NCBI GenBank assembly: GCA_016794505.1
Contig: JAEUJZ010000158.1
Location: forward strand, 1-64,000
Direction: 5' to 3'
DNA: 64,000 nt
From: Myxococcales bacterium
GTDB taxonomy: Bacteria; Myxococcota_A; Polyangia; Palsa-1104; JAEUJZ01
Shown here: in pieces, positions 8,535 through 19,539 of the stretch
How positions within the stretch are numbered: the first letter of the stretch is position 1
Layout of the letters: each line of letters opens with the position of its first letter
Made by a program: the position numbers and the translations under genes
Notes under the pieces: model-generated
What the model was told of the DNA's origin: nothing
What the model saw: only the letters and a program-made list of their open reading frames with translations
Database searches by the model: none

Positions 8535-9851
8535 CTATTGCGCGAACTCATTCATCTGCATGATCGGCATCAGGATGCTGAACACCACAAAGCCGACGGC
8601 ACTGCTCATCAGCATGATCATCAGTGGCTCTAAAAGAGCGGTCATGCGGGCCAGCTTCATGTCCACTTCGATGTCGTACGCAGCCGCGACATTTTCCAGC
8701 ATCTGTTCCAGCTGACCCGATCGTTCACCGACGGCGATCATGTGACAGACAACGGCCGGGAACTGGTTGGAACGACGCAGTGGCTGCGCGATCGACTCGC
8801 CTTCGCGGATGGACTCACGCGCTTCTTCCACGACACGCGTCAGCACCATATTGCCGAGCACGTTCTTCACGATCTCCATCGCGCGCAAGAGCTGCACACC
8901 AGAAGCCAACATTGTTGCCAATGTCTTGGCGAAGCGGCTGACCGCAACCATGCGAGCAAGCGGACCAAAGATCGGCAACCGCAAGAGTATCTGATCCCAC
9001 TTCAGTCGCCCTTGCGGTGTTCGCAGCCAGCGGCGAATCAGATACACCACAGCGAACAAGCAGGGCAGCACCAGCCACCACCAGTCCGTGAGCAGCGACG
9101 ACATAAAGATCAGAAGCTGCGTATTCCAAGGCAGAACGCGTCCGTTGTCGGCGTACAGCGCCGTTACCTTCGGCACGACGCTCTGCATCAGGATGGCCAT
9201 AATGCCGCTGCCCATCAGCGTCATGGCCGCTGGATAGAACAGCGCGGTGACCACTTTGCTGCGCAGCTTGTTCTGCGCTTCCAAGAAGTCGGCCAAGCGA
9301 AACAGCACGGCTTCCAGGTTGCCCGCGGCCTCACCGGCTGAGACTAGGTTGGTGTAAAGCTCGATGAAGATGCGCGGGTGACGCCCCAAGGCCTGGGACA
9401 GCGCCATGCCTTCGTTGACCTGTACTTTGACGTCGGACAACACGCGCTTAAGCCCTGGGCGCTCGGCCTGCTCAATCAGCGCGGCCAGCGCTTCGCTGAG
9501 CTGCACGCCGGCACGCAACAGCGTCGCCAACTGACGAGTCAAGATGGCGACCATCTGGGGATTGGCGTCGCCTCGCTCGGATAGCCACTGCAGCCAGGCC
9601 AGCGGCGAAAGCGTGCTTTTCACGGCCCCGATATCGATGCCACCGCTCGAACGCCGCCGCGCTCCTTCTTGGCTGCGGCCTTTGCTTGCCCCCGCAGCCG
9701 AACCACCGGCCATCGGCGCTTCACGCACATCGGTCAAAAGCACGCCGTCGCGCCGCAGCGCTGCACGCAGGCCACGCGGGCTGTCAGCGTCTTTGACTCC
9801 GCTGACCGGCTTCCCTTTGCTATCGAAGCCTTTGTATTGGAAGACCGGCAT
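8535..9851 (-). CDS. gspF: Type II secretion inner-membrane platform protein GspF
   Basis: 438 aa polytopic protein. An N-terminal MPVFQYKGFDSKGK start is followed by two GspF repeats (about 100-230 and 300-430), each with the pattern LATLLRAGVQLSEAL / LATMLASGVQLLRAM, and three membrane helices. GspF contacts GspE, GspL and GspG and is part of the assembly platform. A 25-residue basic/Ser insert near 50-75 is the only unusual point. It follows gspE by 70 bp. Confidence 0.95.
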   Translation of the reverse strand: MPVFQYKGFDSKGKPVSGVKDADSPRGLRAALRRDGVLLTDVREAPMAGGSAAGASKGRSQEGARRRSSGGIDIGAVKSTLSPLAWLQWLSERGDANPQMVAILTRQLATLLRAGVQLSEALAALIEQAERPGLKRVLSDVKVQVNEGMALSQALGRHPRIFIELYTNLVSAGEAAGNLEAVLFRLADFLEAQNKLRSKVVTALFYPAAMTLMGSGIMAILMQSVVPKVTALYADNGRVLPWNTQLLIFMSSLLTDWWWLVLPCLFAVVYLIRRWLRTPQGRLKWDQILLRLPIFGPLARMVAVSRFAKTLATMLASGVQLLRAMEIVKNVLGNMVLTRVVEEARESIREGESIAQPLRRSNQFPAVVCHMIAVGERSGQLEQMLENVAAAYDIEVDMKLARMTALLEPLMIMLMSSAVGFVVFSILMPIMQMNEFAQ

Positions 9852-9921
9852 TGTCTTGACCTGTCATAAGTCGGTGGTGCTGAGTGGTCGGCTGCCTGTT
9901 CAAAATTGCTGGCAGCACGCT

Positions 9922-11916
<1,995 letters not shown>

Positions 11917-11925
11917 GATCGACTC

Positions 11926-14670
11926 CTACTGAATCACCGGCTGGGGACTCTGTGGGCTCTGCCCTTCGCCCGGCGAACGGGGGTTGGTGGCCGCAGGGGG
12001 CGGCGGCAGCGACGGCGACGGGCTCTGCGGCACGGGCAGCGGAGCATTGCCGATGCCTGCCGAGCCGCCTGGACCACTGCGCGTATTGGGCGGCAGCTCA
12101 ACGGGCCCTGAGTCGGTGACTTCACGATTCAGCGACTGTTCCGCCGCGCGCAACTCCAGAAGCTCACGCTCGGCTTGCACTGCGGTCTGGTTGATCTCCT
12201 CCAGCGCGCCGCGACGACGCGTGTAGTCCACCGGACTTCCGAGGTCACGATCGTCACTGAAGCTGGCGTAGGCATCGATGAACTCGCGGCGCTCGCGCGT
12301 CTTGCGCTCGAACACGCGCGCCAGATCCGCGGGGTCGTTGATGACGTACGGCGTCAGCACGATCAGCAGCATCTGCTTCTGGGTCTCTTTCGAGCGCGTC
12401 TTGAACAGATAACCAAGAATCGGAATATCGCCGAGCAGCGGGATCTTGGTGATGGCCTCGCGCACTGAGTCGCGCATGATGCCGCCCAGCACTACCGGCT
12501 GCTGATCGCGAACCACCGCGACGGTCTCTAGCGTGCGCTTGTTGGTCGCCGGGCCGAGGCCGTTGAAGTTCTTGTCGGCGACATCATCGATGGTGCTCTT
12601 GATCTCAAGGCGCACGAAGTCACCGCTGTTGACGTGTGGCGTCACTTCCAACTTCAGCGTGACGTTCTGCCGCTGCACCGACTGCAGCGCCGCAAAGTTG
12701 CTGAGCCCACCCGCCGAGCCAAGCTGCGGCAGGCCGCCCGTGATGGCGCTGGGAAACGGCAGGTTCTGGCCAATTTCGATCAGCGACTTTTCGTTGTCCG
12801 TGGTCAGGATGTTCGGCACCTGCAGAATGTTCACGTCGTTGTTGGTCTGCAGTGCCTGCAGGATCAAACCGAACTGCGGCGGAATGATCGATCCCGACGC
12901 GGTCCCCGTCTGGCTGAAGATGCCGGTGCTGGAAAACTGCGGGCCCATGACGCCGCCGACCAAGCCGGGCAGCGTCAACAGCGACAGCGGCGACAGCGAG
13001 TTGAGCTGGCCACTCTTTAGACCCCCGACCAAGAGGCCCTTGTTGTCAAAAAGCGGAATGCCGCCGTGGTACGAAAGCCCCAGGTCGCGCGACTTCGACA
13101 GGCTGATCTCCATCACCGTTGCCTCGATGAAGACCTGACGACGCGGCACATCCAAGCGACGAATGACGTCGCGCAGAACCAGATAGTCCTTGCCCGTGGC
13201 ATAGATGACCAGCGAGTTCGTCGCCTTGTCGTCGACGATCTTGACCTCGTCCTGGAACAAGCCAGCGCCTTGTCCGCTGCCGCCCGATGAGCTGCTGCTA
13301 GATGAGCTGCTCATGCGTGAGCGTCCCGCCGGACCGCGGCTGCCAGAGGACACGCCGGCCGAGATGCCGGGCAGCTGACCCAGTACGTTTTTCATGTCTT
13401 CGGCGCTGGCGTTCTCAAGCGCATAGACGTGGATGCGATCAGCGCCTCCCTCGGTGCTGGCGCCCTGCTGTTCCAAGCGCTTGACCAACGCGAACACGCG
13501 CTGATAGGTGCGCTCGGACGCCACAATGATCAGCGAGTTTGTGCGGTCGTCAGGCAGGATCTGGCTGAGCGAGTCATCCCCCGATCCGATCTGGGCTGGT
13601 GGCAGGCTGCTGCCATCGCTCGACGGGACATTGATCGGCGCACGCTTCTGACCGGCCTGCTGCGTCTTGCCGACGTTGAAGACCTTCTCAAGCATCTGCG
13701 CGACTTCCGTCGCCACGACATTCTTTAGGCGCAGGACCCAGATCTTCTCGCCGCTCATCGCGACATCCAGCGCGCGGACGACTTCCTCCATGCGCTTGAT
13801 GTTGGTCGCCAAGTCGGTGATGACCAGCGTGTTGGTTGTCGCGTACGGCATGATGTCGCCGTCGCGGCCCTTCAGACGGTTCAGCACCTGCACGACCTCT
13901 TCCGTCGTGATGTACTTCAGTCGCAGCAGGCGCGTGACGAACTGCTCACTGCGCGGCACCGGGTCGCCGGGCGAATACACAGGGATCGATGACTCGCGTG
14001 CGCGGTTCGATTCGATGATCTTCAGCACCTGCCCCTGCGGCTGCACCGTCATGCCCATCGACTCAAGCGCCGATAAAAAGATGCGGTACGCCTCCTCCGC
14101 CGTCACCAGCTCGGGCGCGATGATCGTCACTTTTCCCTGTCGAATGTTCGACGGCAGGATAAAGGGACGGCACGAAATCGACTTGATCCAGCCCACGAGC
14201 TCCATGAGCTCGGTATCTGGCTTCAAGTTGATGAGCACTTTCTTGTTGCGCGGGTAGCGCTGGCACTCGGAAAACTCTTTCGCGCCCGGCAGCGGCAGAT
14301 CGTCGGTCGCCCCGGCGGCCGAGGCCGTGCTTGGGCTGCCGCTTCCCTGCGTGGTCGTCGCGCCAGAAGCCGTCCCAGCGGGCGCCGGCTTAGCCGCCGC
14401 AGGCTTGGCTGCTGCAGGGGCCGTCACCGTGCCCGAGGCTTGCGATCCGCGGACCGCCTCGGCACCGAACAAGCCCGCAGGACGAATGACGCGCGCTTGA
14501 TCCGTTGCCTTGGCTGCCCCCTGGCCGGCTGTGCTGTCCGCCGGCTTACCCTGGGCGGGTCGCGGCGCAGGCGGCGCGGCGTTCTGCGCCCAGACAGGCG
14601 TCAAAAGGGCCAGCCAGCTTCCGACGAGAAGTGCGTGTGATCTGCGAAACATATGGGTGCTCATTGGCAT
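11926..14670 (-). CDS. gspD: Type II secretion outer-membrane secretin GspD
   Basis: 914 aa, larger than the usual 650-700 aa. Parts in order: signal peptide (SHALLVGSWLALLTPVWAQ); Pro/Ala/Gly linker (to about 135); N0 domain (about 145-225); N1-N3 domains; secretin channel core (about 560-790, VPNILTTDNEKSLIEIG and VVLGGIMRDS); and a C-terminal tail of about 100 residues. The N3 region holds a nine-residue polyserine run flanked by glycines (near 450-465), a linker expansion seen in some secretins. Forms the outer-membrane pore for folded exoproteins. Starts at 14670, with GGAAGAG upstream. Confidence 0.95.
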   Translation of the reverse strand: MPMSTHMFRRSHALLVGSWLALLTPVWAQNAAPPAPRPAQGKPADSTAGQGAAKATDQARVIRPAGLFGAEAVRGSQASGTVTAPAAAKPAAAKPAPAGTASGATTTQGSGSPSTASAAGATDDLPLPGAKEFSECQRYPRNKKVLINLKPDTELMELVGWIKSISCRPFILPSNIRQGKVTIIAPELVTAEEAYRIFLSALESMGMTVQPQGQVLKIIESNRARESSIPVYSPGDPVPRSEQFVTRLLRLKYITTEEVVQVLNRLKGRDGDIMPYATTNTLVITDLATNIKRMEEVVRALDVAMSGEKIWVLRLKNVVATEVAQMLEKVFNVGKTQQAGQKRAPINVPSSDGSSLPPAQIGSGDDSLSQILPDDRTNSLIIVASERTYQRVFALVKRLEQQGASTEGGADRIHVYALENASAEDMKNVLGQLPGISAGVSSGSRGPAGRSRMSSSSSSSSSGGSGQGAGLFQDEVKIVDDKATNSLVIYATGKDYLVLRDVIRRLDVPRRQVFIEATVMEISLSKSRDLGLSYHGGIPLFDNKGLLVGGLKSGQLNSLSPLSLLTLPGLVGGVMGPQFSSTGIFSQTGTASGSIIPPQFGLILQALQTNNDVNILQVPNILTTDNEKSLIEIGQNLPFPSAITGGLPQLGSAGGLSNFAALQSVQRQNVTLKLEVTPHVNSGDFVRLEIKSTIDDVADKNFNGLGPATNKRTLETVAVVRDQQPVVLGGIMRDSVREAITKIPLLGDIPILGYLFKTRSKETQKQMLLIVLTPYVINDPADLARVFERKTRERREFIDAYASFSDDRDLGSPVDYTRRRGALEEINQTAVQAERELLELRAAEQSLNREVTDSGPVELPPNTRSGPGGSAGIGNAPLPVPQSPSPSLPPPPAATNPRSPGEGQSPQSPQPVIQ

Positions 14671-14722
14671 TGGATCTCTTCCGCGTTTTCGCTAGCCATG
14701 CGAGGACTCGTTCGCGCTGAGC

Positions 14723-15679
14723 TCAGCGGATTTGGTAATCGAGGGTGACGTTTTCGCCTCGGCGTTCGACCTGCACCGTCAGGTGCGACGCGCTCTTGAG
14801 CTTGGTATAGGCCTCAAGCGCGCGGTCCGGCGTCGACATGTCCAAGCCGTTGATGGCCTTGATCAGGTCGGCGTTCTGCAGGCCGATCTTTGCGAAGACC
14901 GAGCCGGGGCGAATGGCGTACAGCTTGAAGCCGTTGGGTTTGCCTTCTTTGATCGAGGGGACGAAGCGTGCGCTGGTTGCCAGAGCCGTCGTGTTCGACA
15001 GGATCTTGTCGATCAAGCTCTTGTCGACTTCGCAGCTGGATCCCGAGCAGCGAACGCCTTTTTCGACGTCCTTCTCAAGCCCGGTCGGATCGCCGGGCAT
15101 TGGCTCGGCCGCGACGATTGTCGTCGACGGCGGCGGCGGCGGCGGACCCTGGCCTTGATCCAGGTACTCGACGCGACGACCCGCCACCAGATACGCGCGA
15201 CCGTCGACCACTTGCGCCAAGCGAGCATTGCCCTGCGGCAGCGTGTCGCCGCGGCGATAGATGCGCACGCCCTTCTTGTCGTCGCCATTGTCGCGGATGA
15301 TGGCCATCGACCACAGCGGATCTCCAGGCGCCACCATCGTCGCGAGCAGCGTCAGGTTCAGGCTGCTGCGAACCGGCGTCGTGTCCACCGGCCCCGTCGC
15401 TGCTTCCTCGACCTTGTCAGGCGTCAGGTTGATCGGTGCGCAGCCACTGCAGAAGATGTTCCGCCGCAAGATGTACTCGATGTCCTTGCCGCGCGCAGCG
15501 TCGGCGATGGGAGCCGGATCGGGCGAACGCCGCGATACCGTGGGCCCGTCTCCGCTAAGCAGCGTCGCCGTCAGCACGCTCGCCGCCGCCCGTCCTAAGA
15601 ACGACGCGCACACCGCGATGGCCAGCAGCGTGAAGGCCCATGAGTATTTTTTGACGAAGGCGTCCATTCCGAAGCTCAT
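14723..15679 (-). CDS. gspC: Type II secretion protein GspC with PDZ domain
   Basis: 318 aa bitopic inner-membrane protein and first gene of the T2SS operon. One membrane helix (about 13-35) is followed by the HR domain (about 95-170, LNLTLLATMVAPGDP and AYLVAGRRVEYLDQG), a linker and a C-terminal PDZ domain (about 225-318, containing GSVFAKIGLQNADLIKAING). GspC couples the inner-membrane platform to the GspD secretin and helps choose substrates. The next gene, gspD, starts 52 bp later. Confidence 0.93.
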   Translation of the reverse strand: MSFGMDAFVKKYSWAFTLLAIAVCASFLGRAAASVLTATLLSGDGPTVSRRSPDPAPIADAARGKDIEYILRRNIFCSGCAPINLTPDKVEEAATGPVDTTPVRSSLNLTLLATMVAPGDPLWSMAIIRDNGDDKKGVRIYRRGDTLPQGNARLAQVVDGRAYLVAGRRVEYLDQGQGPPPPPPSTTIVAAEPMPGDPTGLEKDVEKGVRCSGSSCEVDKSLIDKILSNTTALATSARFVPSIKEGKPNGFKLYAIRPGSVFAKIGLQNADLIKAINGLDMSTPDRALEAYTKLKSASHLTVQVERRGENVTLDYQIR

Positions 15680-16096
15680 ACCAAAACCCCAGCAGGTGCA
15701 GAGCGGGATCGCCCGAGAGGCTTCCCTGCGGGCTTGGCTCTAGGATTTTGCAAGGGTGATGCCAAGGACTCTCTGGGGTCGCTGCGTGTTCTGCCCCGCC
15801 AAAAGGCCGTGAACCCTCACAGCTTTCGTCGCTCACCGCAAGCGGTCGCGGCGGGCCCTCGTCTCTGATGCGTGGCTGCATTGTCAAATTGGCAAGGGGC
15901 TACCACCTGGACCTGTCGGCGTGTCAATTTCGCGCGCCTGCCGATGATCGCTGGCAGTCCGCCGGAGCGCTCCCAGCGATCTCATAAACCGTAGCGAGAA
16001 ACCCAAGGCGGACGGATGCCCGCCCGGAGCAGCGTCGGGGCCGTGAGGACAGACAGCCCGCTGGATGGGGCCCGCAGTAGGTTGATCAGCTGGCTT
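15680..16096. other. 417-bp intergenic region upstream of the T2SS operon
   Basis: Lies between the PilZ-like gene and gspC, both on the minus strand, and should hold the T2SS promoter. Minus-strand TTGACA-like -35 boxes occur near 15879-15884 and 15920-15925, but I see no convincing -10 box at the right distance. No reliable open frame or hairpin terminator was found. Confidence 0.4.
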
Positions 16097-16519
16097 CTAC
16101 TCATCCGAGAGCAGACGCAGCGTCACATAGCGTTCAATGCGGGCGCGCTGCTCTCTTGCGAGCCGCACAAATGCCAGGCGCCGAAGCTCGGCCCGCTCGC
16201 CGTCGGCATCGCGCACGACGACTTCCTCAGCGACGCTGACCAGGGCCAGATCGCCGCGCCATGGCTCGCCATCCGCGTCTCCGTTTCCCGACGATGGACT
16301 GTCCGGCATGAAGGGCAGCGGCGCCGGTAACTGCAAGCGCGTCGAAAGCGGCACACCGCGTAGCTCTTCGGGAAGCGGCGAGCGCAAGCGCAGACCTGCA
16401 GGCTGAATTCCCGTCGCCAGGCGAAGGTAGCGTGGCCCCGACGCCCCCAGCCCGCCCGCCGGCCACAGCGCCACCGACACACAAAGCGGAGCGAATTCCT
16501 CGTCAGAGAAGTCGGCCAT
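16097..16519 (-). CDS. Small protein with a divergent PilZ-like domain
   Basis: 140 aa, cytoplasmic, no signal peptide or membrane helix. The C-terminal pattern (ELRRLAFVRLAREQRARIERYV) closely resembles the end of PilZ domains, where a Phe-x-x-Leu-x-x-x-x-Arg-x-x-Ile-x-Arg-Tyr helix is typical. The N-terminal RxxxR / D/NxSxxG c-di-GMP motif of canonical PilZ domains is not evident, so nucleotide binding is doubtful. The start overlaps the end of prmC by 17 nt, so it is co-transcribed with prmC and followed by the T2SS operon. A link to secretion is only positional. Confidence 0.55.
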   Translation of the reverse strand: MADFSDEEFAPLCVSVALWPAGGLGASGPRYLRLATGIQPAGLRLRSPLPEELRGVPLSTRLQLPAPLPFMPDSPSSGNGDADGEPWRGDLALVSVAEEVVVRDADGERAELRRLAFVRLAREQRARIERYVTLRLLSDE

Positions 16520-17741
16520 GAACGACCCGCGGAATCTTGGCCAAATCTAGCTCGCTGCGCACGTCCACAAAGCCGGCTTGGTGCAGAAGCGCCATCGTCG
16601 CAGCGGCCTGCCCCGCGCCAATTTCTAAAGCAATGGCTCCACCGCGTCGCAGCATCGACCGGGACTGCGAAAGCAAGCGCCGCACCACGACCAAGCCATC
16701 GGATCCACCATCGAGAGCGCTGTGCGGCTCGTGCCGAACCTCGGCCTGCAACGCAGCAATCTCGGCCGTGGGGATGTACGGCAGGTTGGCGACGAGGACA
16801 TCGGCTTGGCGGTCGGCCGGCAGCGCCGACAAAAGATCACCTTGCCAGAACTCGACCAGCAGACCCAGGCGCGCCGCATTCTCGGTGGCAACGGCGATCG
16901 CGACGGGGCTGATATCAACCGCTAGGACCTCGACATCGGGTCGCAGGTGTTTGATCGCAAGCGCCACGGCACCCGATCCAGTACCGACATCGATGACCCG
17001 TGCCACGGCTCGCCCTGCGTCCTCTTGCGACGACTCTGCAGGATTTGGCTGCGTACCTGGCTGCATGGCGGGCTCAGTGGACGCAGTCCCCTGCCCTTCT
17101 GCCTTCGCTTGGACCGCTGCCTCTGGTTCTTCCTCGACCGGCGCTTCGGTGGCGTCGTAGTGAACCGTCATCTCGATGCCCGGCTCTGGCTCATGCAGCG
17201 AAGAAGCTCGCGGCTCTGCAGTGCTTCCAGCCGCGACGTCGACGCTGGATGTCGGCTCTGGCTCGTGCTCGGCATCCGCAAGAACAGTGGCCGAAATCGG
17301 CGCTGGCGGCAGCAAGCGAACCGCCACATCGACCAGCAGCTCGGTCTCGGGCCGCGGGATCAGCACCGCCTCGCTGACGTGCAGGCTCAGGCCATAGAAC
17401 TCTTTTTCGCCCGTGAGATATGCGACGGGCACGCCGGCCAAGCGGCGCACGATGCACTCGCGATAGCGAGCCAGCTCGTCCTTGCTCAACGGCTGATCAA
17501 AGTGCGTGTACAACCCCACGCGACTGCGCTGCAAGGTATGCGCAAGTAGTAGCTCGGCATCGAGCCGCGGAGAAGGCAGGCCGCGCGCGGCAAAGCGCTG
17601 CTGCGTCCAGCGCAGCACACGCCCAATCGTCCACAGATCAGAGTCGCTGGCCGGCGCCTCACCGTGTGCCGAGCTATGCGCTGGCAGGGCGGTCCCATTC
17701 GAATGGGGCGTGTGTCTGGACGGTGAAGCAGGCGTGCTCAC
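16503..17741 (-). CDS. prmC: Peptide chain release factor N5-glutamine methyltransferase, with large insert
   Basis: 412 aa against about 280 usual. PrmC methylates the GGQ glutamine of release factors RF1/RF2. Family features: N-terminal helical domain (about 38-125), LIPRPETELLV near 130, SAM motif I VIDVGTGSGAVALAIKH near 247, VLAVDISPVAI, and the catalytic-site motif as NLPYIPT near 322, where most PrmC have NPPYI. An acidic Pro/Glu/Ala-rich insert of about 100 residues (about 148-246) splits RPETE from SAM motif I. The GTG start at 17741 lies 14 nt after GATAAT on the minus strand. The first 35 residues are low-complexity. Confidence 0.88.
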   Translation of the reverse strand: MSTPASPSRHTPHSNGTALPAHSSAHGEAPASDSDLWTIGRVLRWTQQRFAARGLPSPRLDAELLLAHTLQRSRVGLYTHFDQPLSKDELARYRECIVRRLAGVPVAYLTGEKEFYGLSLHVSEAVLIPRPETELLVDVAVRLLPPAPISATVLADAEHEPEPTSSVDVAAGSTAEPRASSLHEPEPGIEMTVHYDATEAPVEEEPEAAVQAKAEGQGTASTEPAMQPGTQPNPAESSQEDAGRAVARVIDVGTGSGAVALAIKHLRPDVEVLAVDISPVAIAVATENAARLGLLVEFWQGDLLSALPADRQADVLVANLPYIPTAEIAALQAEVRHEPHSALDGGSDGLVVVRRLLSQSRSMLRRGGAIALEIGAGQAAATMALLHQAGFVDVRSELDLAKIPRVVHGRLL

Positions 17742-17755
17742 GCGCGGAATCTACC

Positions 17756-17761
17756 ATTATC
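17756..17761 (-). promoter_or_regulatory. Predicted -10 box (GATAAT) for prmC
   Basis: On the minus strand GATAAT ends 14 nt before the prmC GTG. The predicted transcript would have a leader of about 8 nt and no ribosome-binding site. No clear -35 box is seen. It is back to back with the kinase promoter at 17790. Confidence 0.4.
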
Positions 17762-17789
17762 TGCGTCGCGAGAAGCAACAGCCGCGCGA

Positions 17790-17795
17790 TATAAT
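17790..17795 (+). promoter_or_regulatory. Consensus -10 box implying a leaderless kinase transcript
   Basis: A perfect TATAAT ends 6 nt before the GTG at 17802, which places the predicted +1 on the start codon itself. There is no Shine-Dalgarno sequence in between. The -35 position (about 17767-17772, CGCGAG) is not consensus. Confidence 0.55.
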
Positions 17796-17801
17796 ACGCG
17801 C

Positions 17802-19364
17802 GTGGCGACCCAAAAACTGCCGGCGCTTGACGGGCATGACGGCAGCACCTTGCCCCAGGGCGTACCGCAGGCCGTCCCGGACGAGCGGTCGCTGCCCGCG
17901 GTCTCTGGCAAGGTGAAGATCGCTGCGCCCCCGGCAAACAGCGTCGCCACACCGCAAGCGGTCCCTGTCCTTGTACCGCCGACCGCCCCCAGCAGCACAT
18001 CCAGTCAAAGCGAGGTCAAGCCACCGCGCGCCGAGCTCAACGCGCCGTACGAGATCTTGGGTAGCCCCGACGAGAGTGTGCGCAATGCCTTCCCGCCCGA
18101 GCGCATCGTCGGCGGTCGTTACATCATCGAAGAGCGCGTCGGCGAAGGCGGAATGGGCCGCATCTACAAGGTGCGTCACCGCGATCTGGGCAAGCAGTTC
18201 GCGCTGAAGATCATCCACAAGAATCTCGCGCAGCAGCCGCACATCCGCGACGCGTTCTATCGCGAAGCGCGCATGGCGGCGTCGATGAATCACCCCAATA
18301 TTGTTTCGGTGTTCGACTTCGGCGTCGATCCAACGCACGGCGCTTTCATCGTGATGGAATACCTGTCCGGTGAGACGCTGGCCGAGCGCATGGCGCGCGA
18401 GGGCGTACTCGAACCCAAGGCTTCGTGCGACATCGTGCTGCAGTGCGCTGAGGCGCTGGCCTTCATCCACAGCTTCGGCGTCATCCACTGCGACATCAAG
18501 CCCGAGAACGTCTTTCTGTGTCACCCCACGCAAGCCAGCGATGCCCGCCGCAACAACGTGCGCTTGCTCGACTTTGGCCTGGCCAGCCGGCCCGCCGTTG
18601 ACTCGCGCGAGATCGTCGCGGCGACCACGGTCGCAGGCACACCAACCTATCTGGCCCCCGAGCGCATCCGCGCGCAGTCTCCGACGCCGGCTTCCGATAT
18701 CTATGCGCTGGGCGTGTTGTTTTATGAGTGTCTGACCGGCCACCCGCCGTTCGATGGCCGCCTGCAAGAGATCATCTTTGGCCACCTGCGCCGCGAGCCG
18801 ATGCCGCCCAGTCAGCGTTTGGGCCGGCCGCACACACCGTTTCATCCCAGCTTGGAAGCGCTGGTCCTTCGCGCCCTCGGAAAAGAGCCCGGTCAGCGTC
18901 CCGGAAGCGCCGCCGAATTCGCGTTTGCCCTGCGTCATGTCATGGCCGAGATGGGAGTCGCGCGACGCCTGGACGCCGTCGGTCTGCCTTCATCGCCGCG
19001 CGCCGATCTGTGCGAAGCGCTCGTTGACTCGTGTCCGCTGCCGATGTTCGTCGCTTCCCCGACCGGCGAGATCCTCTTTGGCAACGCTGCGCTCTGTCAG
19101 ATCCTGGGCATTCCGCCCGCTGATCTGCGCGGCAAGCTCAGCTCAACCTTGCTGGCCCGCTGGTGTCCTCGCATCGAGCGCGACGTGCGTCAGGTCCTGG
19201 CCCGAAAGCGCGCCAGCCGGCACACGCTGGTCGTCCACAACCAAAGCGGCGAAGCCCGCGGCGGCTGGCTGACCCTGGCTCCGTTCCGCCGCGACGAAGA
19301 CATCGTCGGTGTCTGCGGCATCGTGGCGCTGATGGGCGATCACGAAGGCGAAGGCCGCAGCTAG
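17802..19364 (+). CDS. Serine/threonine protein kinase with C-terminal PAS domain
   Basis: 520 aa, no membrane segment, so cytoplasmic. A Pro-rich N-terminus (1-95) precedes a Hanks-type kinase (about 103-375): glycine loop GEGGMGRIYK, ATP lysine in FALKII, catalytic loop VIHCDIKPEN near 229, metal-binding LLDFGLA near 255 and substrate-loop GTPTYLAPE. The catalytic loop is HCD rather than HRD, making this a non-RD kinase. A PAS domain follows (about 410-515, LPMFVASPTGEILFGNAALC). Coupling a kinase to a soluble PAS sensor suggests a cytoplasmic signal. Starts with GTG directly after a consensus -10 box, divergent from prmC. Confidence 0.9.
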   Translation: MATQKLPALDGHDGSTLPQGVPQAVPDERSLPAVSGKVKIAAPPANSVATPQAVPVLVPPTAPSSTSSQSEVKPPRAELNAPYEILGSPDESVRNAFPPERIVGGRYIIEERVGEGGMGRIYKVRHRDLGKQFALKIIHKNLAQQPHIRDAFYREARMAASMNHPNIVSVFDFGVDPTHGAFIVMEYLSGETLAERMAREGVLEPKASCDIVLQCAEALAFIHSFGVIHCDIKPENVFLCHPTQASDARRNNVRLLDFGLASRPAVDSREIVAATTVAGTPTYLAPERIRAQSPTPASDIYALGVLFYECLTGHPPFDGRLQEIIFGHLRREPMPPSQRLGRPHTPFHPSLEALVLRALGKEPGQRPGSAAEFAFALRHVMAEMGVARRLDAVGLPSSPRADLCEALVDSCPLPMFVASPTGEILFGNAALCQILGIPPADLRGKLSSTLLARWCPRIERDVRQVLARKRASRHTLVVHNQSGEARGGWLTLAPFRRDEDIVGVCGIVALMGDHEGEGRS

Positions 19365-19539
19365 ACGAACCACTCGCTTGGCCGCCTCGCCAGGGCTCGC
19401 GATGGCCGCGTCGCTGCGTTGCTGCACCGCATCATCCGCATCATCTGCACTGCTTCAACCACTCGGCCGCTAGAGGTCGAATCCTCGACGAGCAGCGAGT
19501 GCAAATCTCACGAAAATATGACCCGTCCGTGACAGAACC

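Noticed and set aside
17757-18938. 393-codon open frame opposite the kinase
   Set aside because: Antisense shadow of a clearly conserved kinase; no family features.
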